Origin: Lophius americanus
Lineage: Eukaryota > Chordata > Actinopteri > Lophiiformes > Lophiidae
Assembly: GCA_037951165.1 (NCBI GenBank)
Contig: JBBDHG010000015.1
Coordinates: forward strand, 1,535,501-1,599,500
Direction: 5' to 3'
Length of the DNA stretch: 64,000 bases
This document shows, in pieces, positions 11,290-22,565 of this stretch. The position numbers were made by a program, and so were the translations under genes. Position 1 is the stretch's first letter, and every line of letters starts with the position of its first letter. Under the pieces are notes generated by a model, which was given only the letters and a program-made list of their open reading frames with translations, was not told the origin of the DNA and did no database searches.

Positions 11290-12810
11290 ATGTGTCATGA
11301 GGAGTTTAAACTCTATTTGTTCATAGTATAGTCATATAGTAAAAGTCAACGGGGCTAGACTATTAACTTTATTATTTAGATAGTGCCGAAGCAGTCATGA
11401 ATAGTAAGTACGTATAATTAGTACAAAGTTGAGGTTATTGTACCTTAGTATTTCCAATTAATGCTACTTTATACTTCAACATCACTAAATTTCAATTATG
11501 CAAATGTGCTAATAATGGTCATTTCTACTCCTCAAACACTTCAACATCTCCAAGTGTGTTGCTGTCAAATCAGGCCTATACATCAATGTGTGAGTAATAT
11601 TAATCTTAACCTATTTTCTAGACTACCGAGATGGACAATTCTACCAAAAGAGTATGTTTTACTTTGATACTTGAAGTAAAATTCACTGATAATATTTCAA
11701 AGTGTGATATTAGTACTTTTACTTAAATAATGGATCAGAATACTTAATGCACCACTGATCCAGTGTTTCACTGATGCTAGCAGGGCTTACAGTAAAACAT
11801 ACGATGTTGACACCAAACACTCCGGATGTAAAATATCCCCAAGTGCTGAATTCACAGCAGTGGGTGAGATTAAAATCAGCTGCTGGTGGTTAACCTCATG
11901 ATTTTCCTCGTGATCGTCGTCATTAGAAACTACATTTGTCCTTTCATCGCTTTGTGAAGCAGCTGGTCATCAGGGGACTTGGGCTCTAGCTGCTACGGGG
12001 TGATTTAGCTCGAGGTTGGAGGTCCAGTGTTTTGCACCATGTTGGGCTAATTGAAAGCAGAACTGCAGGAAGATCTCGCTGCATCAACATGTCCACATCC
12101 AGCAGCCACAGACCCCCGCTGGGATGAGATTCGGCTACAATAAAACATAAATAAAATAGATTGCAGGGGTGGAGGATGGTGTGGGGGATGCACTGTATGC
12201 TTAAAGCCCCGTCTTTGGCTCATTGATTCTCAGGGAGTGGGGGAATAAAATAGAGGGCTATGTTTTCACTGCATCACTTCAACCAGAGTCTGCCAGCAAT
12301 TTGTTTCTTCCCTCGTTCTTTGCCGTTCGACTCATTCTGCATCATCTGCGCTCCTCTGCTGTGTGAATGATCTCTATAAGGGAGCTTCTGTGCCTTCATC
12401 CGCTCTCCTCCTGCCGGCTATTTATCATAGTTGATTGCCTCTTGAGGATGGATAGGAGGGCGGCAACCCCCAGCGGATTCTCCTCACAGCAGTAACTGTA
12501 GGTCTTCCTCCATCTTTGTTTTTCTCTGCCTTTCTCTCTGTCAAGACTGACACAGCGCTCCCAGTAGATCACAGTGAAATTAGGACAACGCGAGCAATGT
12601 GAGGAATACAGATTGAACAGAGGAGAACATGGTTTTGTTTCAAGCCACCTCTAGTATAACGGCAGGTCCTCCTTGAATACAAGTAGTAGCTCTGTCATTA
12701 TTAATGCTGTTATTCTGATATCCCATGTCAGAGCAGATAAGTATTTGAGGATTTCGAAGTAGAACATGCATGCACATACATCACTTTCATGATATTTTCA
12801 TCTCAAGGTC
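11290..12810. other. Non-coding, no gene seen
   Basis: Short ORFs only. The stretch 11880-12650 has more balanced base composition and no recognisable repeat; it may be unique intronic sequence. Confidence 0.4.
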
Positions 12811-12814
12811 AAGA

Positions 12815-12965
12815 TCCCCCCCCTCTACTCAGCTGTTTGCTAAAGAGTAAGGGGCCAAGGATGGAGCCCTGGGGGAGACCACCGGTCAAATGGGCCAACA
12901 AGGGGGAGGCATTAACCATGGCTCTTGAGAAAGTCATATTCCATAAATAGGATTTTTCTTTGGGC
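12815..12965 (-). mobile_element. LINE reverse-transcriptase fragment, antisense (family B, copy 1)
   Basis: The reverse complement contains ggtctcccccagggctccat and ccttggccccttactcttta, encoding the QGSILGPLL turn of a LINE reverse transcriptase. It is preceded by ccatggttaatgcctccccc, shared with the copies at 14965, 32445 and 63590. Confidence 0.7.
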
Positions 12966-12969
12966 TATT

Positions 12970-14460
12970 AATGCATGTGAAGAATTATGTAAATCAGTAA
13001 AATCAAAAGAAAAAAAGCGTTTAATCAGGGTCAAACATTTTTCTTAAAAAATGCTCTGCAAAAAGGTTGAGCTAATCTAAGTCTAACTCTGAATGTAACT
13101 ATTTTCCATGAAAAACAAAATCTTTATTTTTTTATTTTTTTTTATTTTCCTCCACCAAACAATTTTTCATTTTATAATGAATTTAGAGAGGGGTTAAATG
13201 AGTGGGAATGACACATAATTGTATCTGTTTTCAGCACTTTACTTTTCTTTCTTCTTCTATGACAGTGCCTTCGCTATTTCATCTTTGCAACTCTTTGGCT
13301 CCATTTTACCTGACAAAGGTTTGGCTAAAACAAAAAAGTTTGGCATTCATACAACAACATACTGAAAATAATACCTCTCTCATTATTGTTTTTTTGTTTT
13401 TGTGTTGCTATTAAAGACATCACAATTGTCAAAAGAAATGTAATTTAACAGTTTACACAATGACTGTAATGTTTTTTACAAAAGATTACGATCTGGAACC
13501 CTTCAAAAGTTTGTATTTTCAGGACCGCTATTGTTGTATGTAGAAAAGGCCAATATGGTACAAAATATTACTGCTATATGCAAAAACTCTTATAAATGCC
13601 CGCATTGCATACATGTCAACGTTAGATGCTCAACTTTAAAACTTGTATTGAAAATTCTTACATTTTTAGAACAAACACATGCAGATACATTTAATGACAT
13701 CCTGAAAGAAGCGAAAAATTACAAATAAAGGTGAACCAGTGGGTTTCAAACTCACGACTTTGAGTCATGCTTTGTATCTGCTGGACTATTTTACATGATG
13801 GCATATCTGTATTAGAAAAATCTTTTTCTTTCCTCACTTTCACTCCTTATTTACCTGTAGGATATCTGTTGAATTTCGGTGAGGGCTCCGACACATGCCT
13901 GTTTGTTTTTCACCAGCTAACTCTTAAGGGAACTCCTGATTGTTGTCACTTGTGACTTCTTCTCACCTGTGTTTCATTACTGTCTGTTCCTAGTGTGTTC
14001 ATTCTTTTCCCTTTTCAACTGATGATCCTATGTTTGCCACCATCCAACCTCTCCTTCATGTCTGCCTGGGCTTTCTTTGTTCAAACTATTTGCCTATCTT
14101 TTCGATTTTGCCTTTGCTTTGAGATTTATTGCTTTGGACTTATCTAGATTTGCCCGAGAAAGGAACCTTTGTTCGCCCTACTTTATGGAGTAGGTGGATA
14201 ATGTTTGCTGTCTTATTGGACGATTTACCACTATTACATGCCTGGATTCCTGGACATAACCCTGGATGGTATCTGCATATGGGTCTATAATTTTTACCAC
14301 AGAAAACAAGAGTATGCACTGCAGCCTCTATGCTGCCAGATGTCCTCAGAGGATTTTTAAAAACGGACAATTATCTCATCTCGTTCAGGTAAATAGGCCA
14401 ATGTCATTATAATATTAGAAGTGTAGTGCAAACAGACGTGTATCATCTCATATAGGTGCA
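12970..14460. other. Non-coding, no gene seen
   Basis: AT-rich sequence with short ORFs on both strands. None shows a known domain, and codon patterns do not suggest exons. Confidence 0.4.
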
Positions 14461-14475
14461 CCTGTTCCTGATGAA

Positions 14476-14859
14476 TTGCTATTAATAATTAATTATTATC
14501 ATTATTATTATTATGGGAATTACCCATCTTTCTATGTTTCCAAACTGCTTATCCTTGCAAAGATACAGATGGATTTAGTTTGGATGAGAGGGTACAGGCT
14601 TTACAGGTCACATGTTCACCATATCCAACACACAGTTAACAGATACCAGCTATTTTTAATTTCATCTACTACTCATATAAAATGCACTAGTATTATCGAG
14701 TCACCTGTCCGAAACATACATCAAAAACCCTTTACTGTCCTAACCAAGAAAGCAAAAAAACTCTGCAAAGATAAGTTATTTTGGAATTTCTTGATTTTAT
14801 ATCTTAGACTCTCTAAATTTACCATAAATGACAAATATATTCGTCATTCATGTTTTTAA
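14476..14859 (+). other. Unrecognised 127-codon ORF
   Basis: An open frame starting in a (TTA)n tract, which gives its N-terminal Tyr/His run. The body (KCTSIIESPVRNIHQKPFTV, then KKAKKLCKDKLFWNF) matches nothing I know. No splice context or conservation can be shown. Probably a chance ORF. Confidence 0.15.
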
Positions 14860-14964
14860 ATAAGAAAAAAAAAGAAAAAAAGGCCGACTTAGTTGGTTTA
14901 GTTATTTAACAATGAAATATTGCATCTAGGGGGAAATAGTCAATATTGATTAGATAAGAGCAAA

Positions 14965-15185
14965 CTTTTTGGTTTTATCAAGTTATATGTTTCTGTTTAG
15001 TAAGTCGTCACGCTTCACTCATCAAATAGAACTTTCTCAACCTCCATGGTTAATGCTTCCTCCACGGTGGCCCCTTTGACTTGTGGAGTCCCCTAGGGCT
15101 CCGTCCTTGACTCCTTACTCTTTTGCATATACATGTTGTCACTGTTCATATGTTCATCTTCTGGGTATCGGGAAGGTTCATAAAT
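14965..15185 (+). mobile_element. LINE reverse-transcriptase fragment (family B, copy 2)
   Basis: Contains ctccatggttaatgcttcct and ttgtggagtcccctagggct followed by ccgtccttgactccttactc, a decayed (T)CGVPQGS.LG.LL motif. The upstream word tctgtttagtaagtcgtcac matches the upstream part of the copy at 63590. Confidence 0.7.
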
Positions 15186-16254
15186 GTCATGATCATCCTC
15201 ACAGTGGGTTTCTCTTTGTCTCAGTTACATCAGGGAAATAAAAAGCTCAGATTCCTTGAAAGTTCAGTATCTAACGTTACTTACATGAATGTGTGGAGTA
15301 CTTGTGTTTATTATAGCCTAGTATTTGGCGACGTTTTGCCAACTAAATCTGGGATTCAACAGTGAACGCTGGAAACAGAACTGCAGGCATTCAGTTCCTA
15401 ACAGCAGTGCAAGACCAGGGGTCTGCAGTAATAATGGCTCCGAGGGAACGAGATATCAGAGATGGAGTTTGTTCCAAATGGAGCCATTTCTCATCAAAGC
15501 TGGTTCACATTATGACTGTTAAGTAAATAAATTCAATTTACTTCCGCTCGCTACAGGGGACCATTAAACATCTCAAATTAGTGCTCCTTCCCTGTGATCT
15601 ACACTGCAGCGACGTAGCCTGATTATATATGCTAAAGGCCAATATTTTTTCACAGCAGTCGTAGAGGGCAGACTTATGGCCGGTCTGGGGCTCGTGTTGG
15701 TTTAGCCGCTCCGGAACATTGCCGGAAACAGTTATAGATCCTTCTCAAGCGCATTAGCTGATGTCTCCACTGAGATTTTTCAATAATAGTAGCACTAGCA
15801 TTATATATAGTATTGTCAGATGAAAATAAATATTTAATTTGGATCAACGTGTTTCCATACTCGCCAGGTTGAGCTGCCTACTGCCCCCACTATCAGTTTT
15901 CTTCTAATCAATATTCAGCTGGATGAAGGATGCTACAATTATGAACCGAGAGTGTCTCCTCCATAGAGCAGCTGTATGATAAAGTGAGGATAGTAAAGAG
16001 AACGGACCACCAATACAACGGTGGAGAGATGGTGGTTTAAGTAAAAATCAATACTAGCTATTCGGCAATATTTATCATTTAAACCCTATGCTGATAGGAA
16101 ACCTGATAATAAAGATGTACTATATAAATTTCCAGCATTCAGAGCTGGAACTAAGTTGCTGCTGAAATCCCTCCTGAGCACCAGGGGTCCCAAAAGAGTT
16201 CTTAAAATGCCATACAAGAGATATATTTCCTATATTTATATCCCTGAAAAGTTG

Positions 16255-16510
16255 GGGATATTATGGCGCAGATACTTCGTGTTAGCACGATAACTTAAAA
16301 CCCTTTTCATGGATCATTTTCAAATTGTATACCCACATAGACCTTAGTGAGAAGAAGAACTGGATTAATTTGGGGAAAGGGCGGTTGCAAATTTCAAACA
16401 CTAGGGGCAACTTTATCTCCATACATGTCTGGGCCATAATTTTGTAATACATTGATCCGATTTAGTCCAAATTTGGTGGATATGAATGGACTCGAGGAGC
16501 TCTATCATGT
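16255..16510 (-). repeat. Dispersed repeat family A, copy 2 (antisense)
   Basis: The reverse complement carries the same ordered words as copy 1: ctcgagtccattcatat, ccaaatttggactaaatc, ccagttcttcttctcactaa, gatccatgaaaaggg and gctaacacgaagtatctgcg. Confidence 0.7.
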
Positions 16511-16529
16511 ATATATATTATATTTTACT

Positions 16530-17950
16530 GAATTAATTCAGTTTTTACTCATCCATCAGGGAGGATTGTTTGTGATGGCGAATACCCCTGCTGCCAGGGA
16601 CGACAGCTTAGGCCTAGTTCTATTTGTTTTCATTGACTTTTCCTTACGGAAAGACAGGATCCAGAGATTCTGAGGGGAAAGCTAAATGAGAAAAAACAAA
16701 ACTCCTTTATTTGCACATGTTTGCTTTATTTGGTCACTTTATTTTATTACATTAAGGAGCGAAATTACGCCTCTTGCCCAATGTCGGCTGGGACATGCTC
16801 TATTGTGGATACCAGCACATACTCAACAGTTGATGTTTGAGCGATGAGGTTGATTCCTCGACACGGCAAAACCATATTTAGACATGACTTTTTGAACTAT
16901 AGACAAACAGTTGTCGCAGGTTTGTAAGCCACAGAAAGTTGAACGGACTTCTCTCTGCTTCACTCTCTTGTGTTTCTTGCAGCAGAAATTGTGAGATGCA
17001 ATGTGATCCAGTGAACTTAAGCTGTAGGTCAACTCGTACACTCTAAGACAGTAGAAATAAAGGCAGTGCTTATCAATACACTTTCATTAAAACCGCAGCT
17101 TGATAAATGACCGTAAGGTCCGAGAAGATACAACAAAGTGATGTAGCAGACATTTTACTGCTTCGAGGCAATTTGTCTCCCTGAAAGCGCCCTGTTAGCA
17201 CCAGCTTTTTGTTGCCACAAAAGTACCTTGATGGCTCTTTTATCTCCTCCAAGTCTCCAGTGAGCCTTTGAGTTTCAGTTTTTGGTTGTCCTGGATATTA
17301 ATAGCTACAGCTGACCATGGTAATGACTAGCTCGGGGAATGATAGGAGGCAGCTGCAGCGGCTGTTGCAACCACAGCTCTAGTCTGCCGTGTTGCACTAA
17401 TGAGAAATACTATAAAGACCAATAGTGCTCTTCTTATCTTTATTTCTGTGAGACAATATAGAGCTGGCAAACATCCCTCAGCGCTAACAGAGTGTTGGAA
17501 GCGATCGAAGTCATCGCTTGTCATTTATTGGACTCTTTAATATCCCTACATATTTCCTCGCCCGAGGCACCGCGATGTCCCCAACACACAGAATCAATAG
17601 CTGCTGAACTGCCAAGCCAACCGAGGGCTAACAATAAAACCGGGACAATTACAGTGAGATGGATCACTGTCTTTAGCAGAAATATATTTTTAATATGTTT
17701 GTCTGGACTCCAGCAGGCTGGAAGAGGGCAAATCAGTGGCAACAAAATAGCCAGTTAGTTAACTGGTCACCGGAGAGCCAGTCTGGACTTTCTCTCTACA
17801 TACTGGAATACCAAACTGATCCATCAGGGGGTAACCTCATAATATTGGTATGCTGCATATCACTGTCTCGTTACTGTGCATTTACAACTGTTTCACTTAC
17901 CTCTGTTTAAGCAGGCTGTTTCAGGGAGGATTAGCAATGATGGTTTGCAA
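16530..17950. other. Non-coding, no gene seen
   Basis: Short ORFs in all frames with no domain match. No recognisable mobile element. Confidence 0.4.
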
Positions 17951-17964
17951 AGGGGGGGCTGTGG

Positions 17965-18215
17965 GGTGGTATCATCTTCTTCCTTAAGGGGTCGCCACAG
18001 CGGATCATATGTTCCCATATTGCCCTGTCCTCTGCATCTTCTTCTTTCACACCAACAAACTGCATGTCCCCTTTCAACACATCCAGAAACCTCCTCTTTG
18101 GACTTCCCCTTGTTCTCCTTCCCTGCAGCTCCGTGTTCAACCTCCTTCTACCAATAGATCCGCAGTACATCCACTGCACTTGTTGGATATATGACAAACT
18201 GACAAGGATTTGCCC
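17965..18215 (-). mobile_element. LINE 3' coding end (RTE/other), antisense fragment
   Basis: The minus frame reads GSIGRRRLNTELQGRRTRGS, PKRRFLDVLKGDMQFVGVKE and EDAEDRAIWEHMIRCGDP. This is the C-terminal tail common to many fish LINE ORFs (GRRxLExELPGxRxRGRPKRRFxD). It is 5'-truncated to about 250 bp. Confidence 0.8.
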
Positions 18216-18530
18216 TGTGAGTTCATAAGAATATGGGTGCAAAGTGTCTGCTAGAGGAGGAAAAGCATCTAAATTCATTATCAACATTATCTCTTTTTGA
18301 CGATCAAACAAATGTTCAACCAACAGCTTTCATACAACTTCAATTGATAGGGTAGTTTTCAACCAAAACCAAAGCTACAAAAGAAGCTCCTTTCCACTGT
18401 TAAAGTTTTAGGCAAATTTGAGCTCAGTGACTTTCATGTCAGTTTTGTATCTATCATATTTTACATATTCTTACTGTAATTAATGACGACAAATCTTGTC
18501 TTCTGATAATTTGAAGAAAAGGAAGAAATA

Positions 18531-18767
<237 letters not shown>

Positions 18768-18768
<1 letters not shown>

Positions 18769-18985
18769 ATAATAATAATACATTTAATTTATAACGCACT
18801 TTACATTTGGATCAAATCTCGAAGTGCAACAATGTAAAAGCATATTAAAGCATCAATAAAAAATATAATAATAATTATATGAAAATATGACCAAAAAGCA
18901 GCAATGTCAATTAAAAGTTATAGGTTCTGCTAAAAAAGGAAATTTTTAAGTCCTTTTTTAAATGTCTCAGTCGTCTGTGTATGTG
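18768..18985 (-). mobile_element. LINE 3' terminus, antisense, same family as 8960-11280
   Basis: Starts with the (AAT)n tail, then tttataacgcactttacatt, tggatcaaatctcgaagtg and, at the right end, aatgtctcagtcgtctgtg. These are the reverse complement of the 3' end at 11080-11275. It is a severely 5'-truncated insertion of about 215 bp beside the (TA)n tract. Confidence 0.85.
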
Positions 18986-19015
18986 TGTATATATATATAT
19001 TAATTACAAATAGAC

Positions 19016-19264
19016 ATGTTTTTGCAGAGAAGATCCCTGAACGCTCAGGTGCGAGATTCATCCCAGAATCTTTCCATTCAGATCCAGCAGGATCATTGTA
19101 CACTTACAATATCTGACACCATCTACCAGGTCAGGCTGTCTTGCCCCTCAGATAGAACGGTTCGCTCATCTTTTGTCAGATATAACGTCAGAAAGGACCT
19201 CAGAATCCCAGTAGGACAAACAGATTATTTTATTTTTCCTGCACACTTATTGATCATGTTTTAA
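19016..19264 (+). other. Unrecognised 82-codon ORF
   Basis: The open frame encodes DSSQNLSIQIQQDHCTLTI, then IYQVRLSCPSDRTVRSSFVR and VRKDLRIPVGQTDYFIF. It looks more protein-like than its surroundings. I cannot place it in a family, and it is not CUB1 of sez6. It may be a fragment of an unidentified mobile element. Confidence 0.2.
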
Positions 19265-20016
19265 ATAAGGCTGTTGCGTTGACCGAAAAATAAATAAGAA
19301 TTTAGACACCTTATCTCCTAATTACAAGATCGCAACCTCGCAATAACGATATAAGGAGGATCTGTTTCTTTGTTTTCAAAAGCCCTGCAATTTTAAACAG
19401 GTATCTGTAACTGTATCCGTTCTTTCACAGGCTGCATGACACAGTCGTGTTTGTCCATGTGATGATGTTTCATCGGTGTTTTTCCACCGTCAGCGAACTT
19501 TTCGACTCATCACTTTGTGAAACGTGCGTTTTGTTGCTTGTTTTTGATTACTTTGAACAGGATGAACATTGCGATGCTCACCCAAACTGCCAAGCATATT
19601 AAATAATATGTAAACTTCTATGGTCGCTCTAGATTAATAATTATTTCCATTTTACTGTGTATTTCAATTTCCATGACGTACACAGACATACGGTACAATC
19701 AGACCCTGTGTACACAGGTAGTATGCTGAGGGCATGATGATGGGGAGTAGAAATTTACATTATATTGAGTTCATCATGTGACCCTGGAAAACAATGTTCT
19801 CTTTGATGGTTGTTTTTTTTGATATTGAAAGGAATGCCTCTGTGACTGGTATTTATTTATCCATTTCTTTGGCTGTTATTTGAGATTGACCATTATTTGA
19901 TACTCATCTCAATCTGTTTGGTTCAGCTCATGGATTTGCAATTCATGAAATTGATGGGCATAACATCCTCAGAGGATGGAAGCCTTGCTTTTGAAAATGC
20001 AGCCTCTGTTCTGTTG

Positions 20017-20048
20017 AATTTACCCATTTAAATTTAAATGGGTAAATT
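20017..20048. repeat. 32-bp perfect palindrome
   Basis: Half-site aatttacccatttaaa followed directly by its exact reverse complement, with no spacer. Flanking bases do not extend the symmetry. Confidence 0.95.
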
Positions 20049-20699
20049 GGATTGTAATCTCTAAAGCCATGCTCTTACTGCTCTCTAAATGCACATCCAA
20101 AAAATTCTGGATAAGTCACTCTGGAAGATTGATCACTTAACACAGGATACATTCATTCAGGTTGTCACAGTTACAGATGGTAATACACAAATATCGCCTA
20201 TATATTTGAATATCTGTCCCCAAAAGCATAAATAGGCGATAGTTAACAACAGCAGATTCCTCCTGGCACCCTGCTGTATTATATGAGGACATCAATTTTA
20301 TTCCCTCCCTGCATCTCATGAATCATTCTGCTCAACTTTGACCTGTGGTCCTCACATCTTGACAATGCCGGCATTAATGACATAGTACACTGATTAGTCT
20401 GAAGACAAAAGACCGTCGCAATTCCAATCAAGATGTGATTTGGTGGCAGTCATTTTAATGATAAAGAAAATGTATTTATATTTCTTTACTGCTCTAGCCT
20501 GAATTAAATATGAATCCTATCGACACTAATTAGCCAGTTAGGAAGAAGTTCTCATCAAGATGATACTGAAAAACATAAAGTGGCTGCCGTGGGATTTATC
20601 ATGTGTGTGGTGTGTGATGTGTTCTGTTCCTTTTTCTAGAAAACACAAATCAACTGTTTTGCAGGATTTCACAAAGATGTTAGGACATGAGCCTTTTGA

Positions 20700-21460
20700 G
20701 TCAATTCACTCTTCCTCTGTGTCTCTGTGTTTATACAGTATTTCATCTGTGTCCCTATGTTTATACAAAATTTCATCTGTGTCCCTATGTTTATACAGTA
20801 TTTCATCTGTGTCTCTGACTCTTTCATGTGTTTCTATGTTTCTATTTTATCTATGTCTTTGACTCTTTCATGTGTTTCTATTTTATCCGTGTCTCTGACT
20901 CTTTCATGTGTTTCTGTGTTTATATTTAATCTATGTCTTTGACTCTTTCATGGGTTTCTATGTTTCTATTTTAACCGTGTCTCTGACTCTTTCATGTGTT
21001 TCTATGTTTCTATTTTAACCGTGTCTCTGACTCTTTCATGTGTTTCTATGTTTCTATTTTATCTGTGTCTCTGACCCTTTCATGTGTTTCCCTGTTTATA
21101 TTTTATCTGGGTCTTTGACTCTTTCATGTGTTTCTATGTTTCTATTTTATCTGTGTCTCTGAGTCTTTCTTGTGTTTCAATGTTTATATTTTATCTGTGT
21201 CTCTGACACTTTCATTTTGTTTATCCATGTCTCTGTTTCTATTTTATCTGTGTCTCTGACTCTTTTATGTGTTTCTTTTTTTATATTTTATCTGTGTCTT
21301 TAAATCTTTCATGTGTTTCTATGTTTATATTTTATCTGCGTCTCCAACGCTTTGATCTATTTCTATGTGTATATTTTATCTGTGTTTCTGACACTTTCAT
21401 TATGTTTATCCATGTGTCTGTTTATATTTTATCTGTGTCTCTGACTCTTTCCTGTGTGTC
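20700..21460. repeat. Pyrimidine-rich minisatellite adjoining the Sushi1 exon
   Basis: At the left (about 20737-20815) units are about 30 bp (tttcatctgtgtccctatg + tttatacag). From 20822 the main unit is 44 bp (tttcatgtgtttctatgttt + ctattttatctgtgtctctg + actc), with shorter variants such as the 36-bp unit at 20866-20901. The array stops about 17 bp before the exon at 21478. Confidence 0.93.
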
Positions 21461-21477
21461 TCTTTGTCTCCATGCAG

Positions 21478-21663
21478 CCTTTGTGTTGAGCTGTGTCTTC
21501 CCTAATCGGCCTCTCTATGGTGACGTATCAGTCAGTGGTCTCCACTCTGGAGGGGAAGCTTTCTTCTCCTGTCTGACTGGCTACCGGCTCCAAGGCCCCG
21601 GTGTGCTGACCTGCCGTAATGCTAGCACCCCCTATTGGAGTGGCAAGGAACCACACTGTTTGG
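21478..21663 (+). CDS. sez6: sez6 exon: Sushi (CCP) domain 1
   Basis: A 186-bp exon, phase 1 at both ends. The acceptor is catgcag and the donor G|gtaagg. It encodes a complete CCP module with four cysteines (SCVF, SCLTG, TCRN, HCLG), the motif YGDVSVSGLHSGGEAFFSC and an N-glycosylation sequon (NAS). The open frame runs on upstream through the adjoining minisatellite, so gene predictors could wrongly extend this exon to the left. Confidence 0.93.
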
Positions 21664-22515
21664 GTAAGGCCATCACAGCCATGAAGGAACATCGCAAATA
21701 CGATGAAGTGAGACCTTTCACAAACTTTTATTCATATCTTTTCCATTTCCGGGGTTAGAAGTTGAACTTGGACTCATTCTGAAAGTGAGATTTTAAATTT
21801 GCTTGATTGACATTTCGGGTATGTTGAGGAACCAGATATGGCAGACAAATTAAACGGATAAAAAAAACAAAATTCAATGAAAAGTATGAAAAGAAAAAGA
21901 AGCAAATACATTTTTTTTTTATTTTTTTTTTGAAAATCATAGTAGACGTACAGAAAAAAACAATATTTACAAATGTTGAAAAGCATAAAGCAAATCAAAT
22001 TGTCAAACACATGATGACTTGGTTTATATACTTGAAAAGGAGTGTGAAGAAATACAAACTTATTTAATTCCAACCTTTCTCCATAAGTCATAGATTGATC
22101 ATTTACCAACTTTTTGAGTTATGATGGCATAATTCATCACTGTTACAACAATATTTCTTCACAAAATGTTATGTACTGAATAAGTATTTTATTTAAAAAT
22201 TAAAAATGTCTTTATCAAATATGCAACAAAAAGTAAAGTTCAACCAAATTCGATGACTTCATCCTGTCGTTCTTCATTGAAATGTATGGTGGCTGTGGAT
22301 GCTGAGTATTTCATGGGTGTTTGTTTGTTTGTTTTATCTCCGCTGAGGCTGGCTGATGAATAATGAGATAAGTGACCGTTTAACTCGCGACCACTCTCAC
22401 AGCACCGCCAGTGTTTCTCTGAAAGCAATTTCAAAGAAAGAGCTTGTGTGGCTGTGCTACTGTATCTCTGCTGCCATCTTGATTGTGTTTGTGTGTGCAT
22501 CATCTTGTGTGTTTG

Positions 22516-22565
<50 letters not shown>

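Noticed and set aside
17931..18323. 130-codon minus-strand ORF as a host gene
   Set aside because: The central residues match the C-terminus of fish LINE ORFs; flanks are unrelated.
20560..20942. ORFs rich in Ser-Val-Ser-Leu-Cys as secreted repeat protein
   Set aside because: They arise from the pyrimidine-rich minisatellite and have no splice or start support.
20700..21460. Regular repeats considered as a CRISPR array
   Set aside because: Units are contiguous with no unique spacers, and the DNA is vertebrate.
21267..21758. A 163-codon ORF that appears to begin upstream of the Sushi1 exon
   Set aside because: The upstream part is minisatellite and the downstream part runs past a good donor at 21664; only 21478-21663 is exon.
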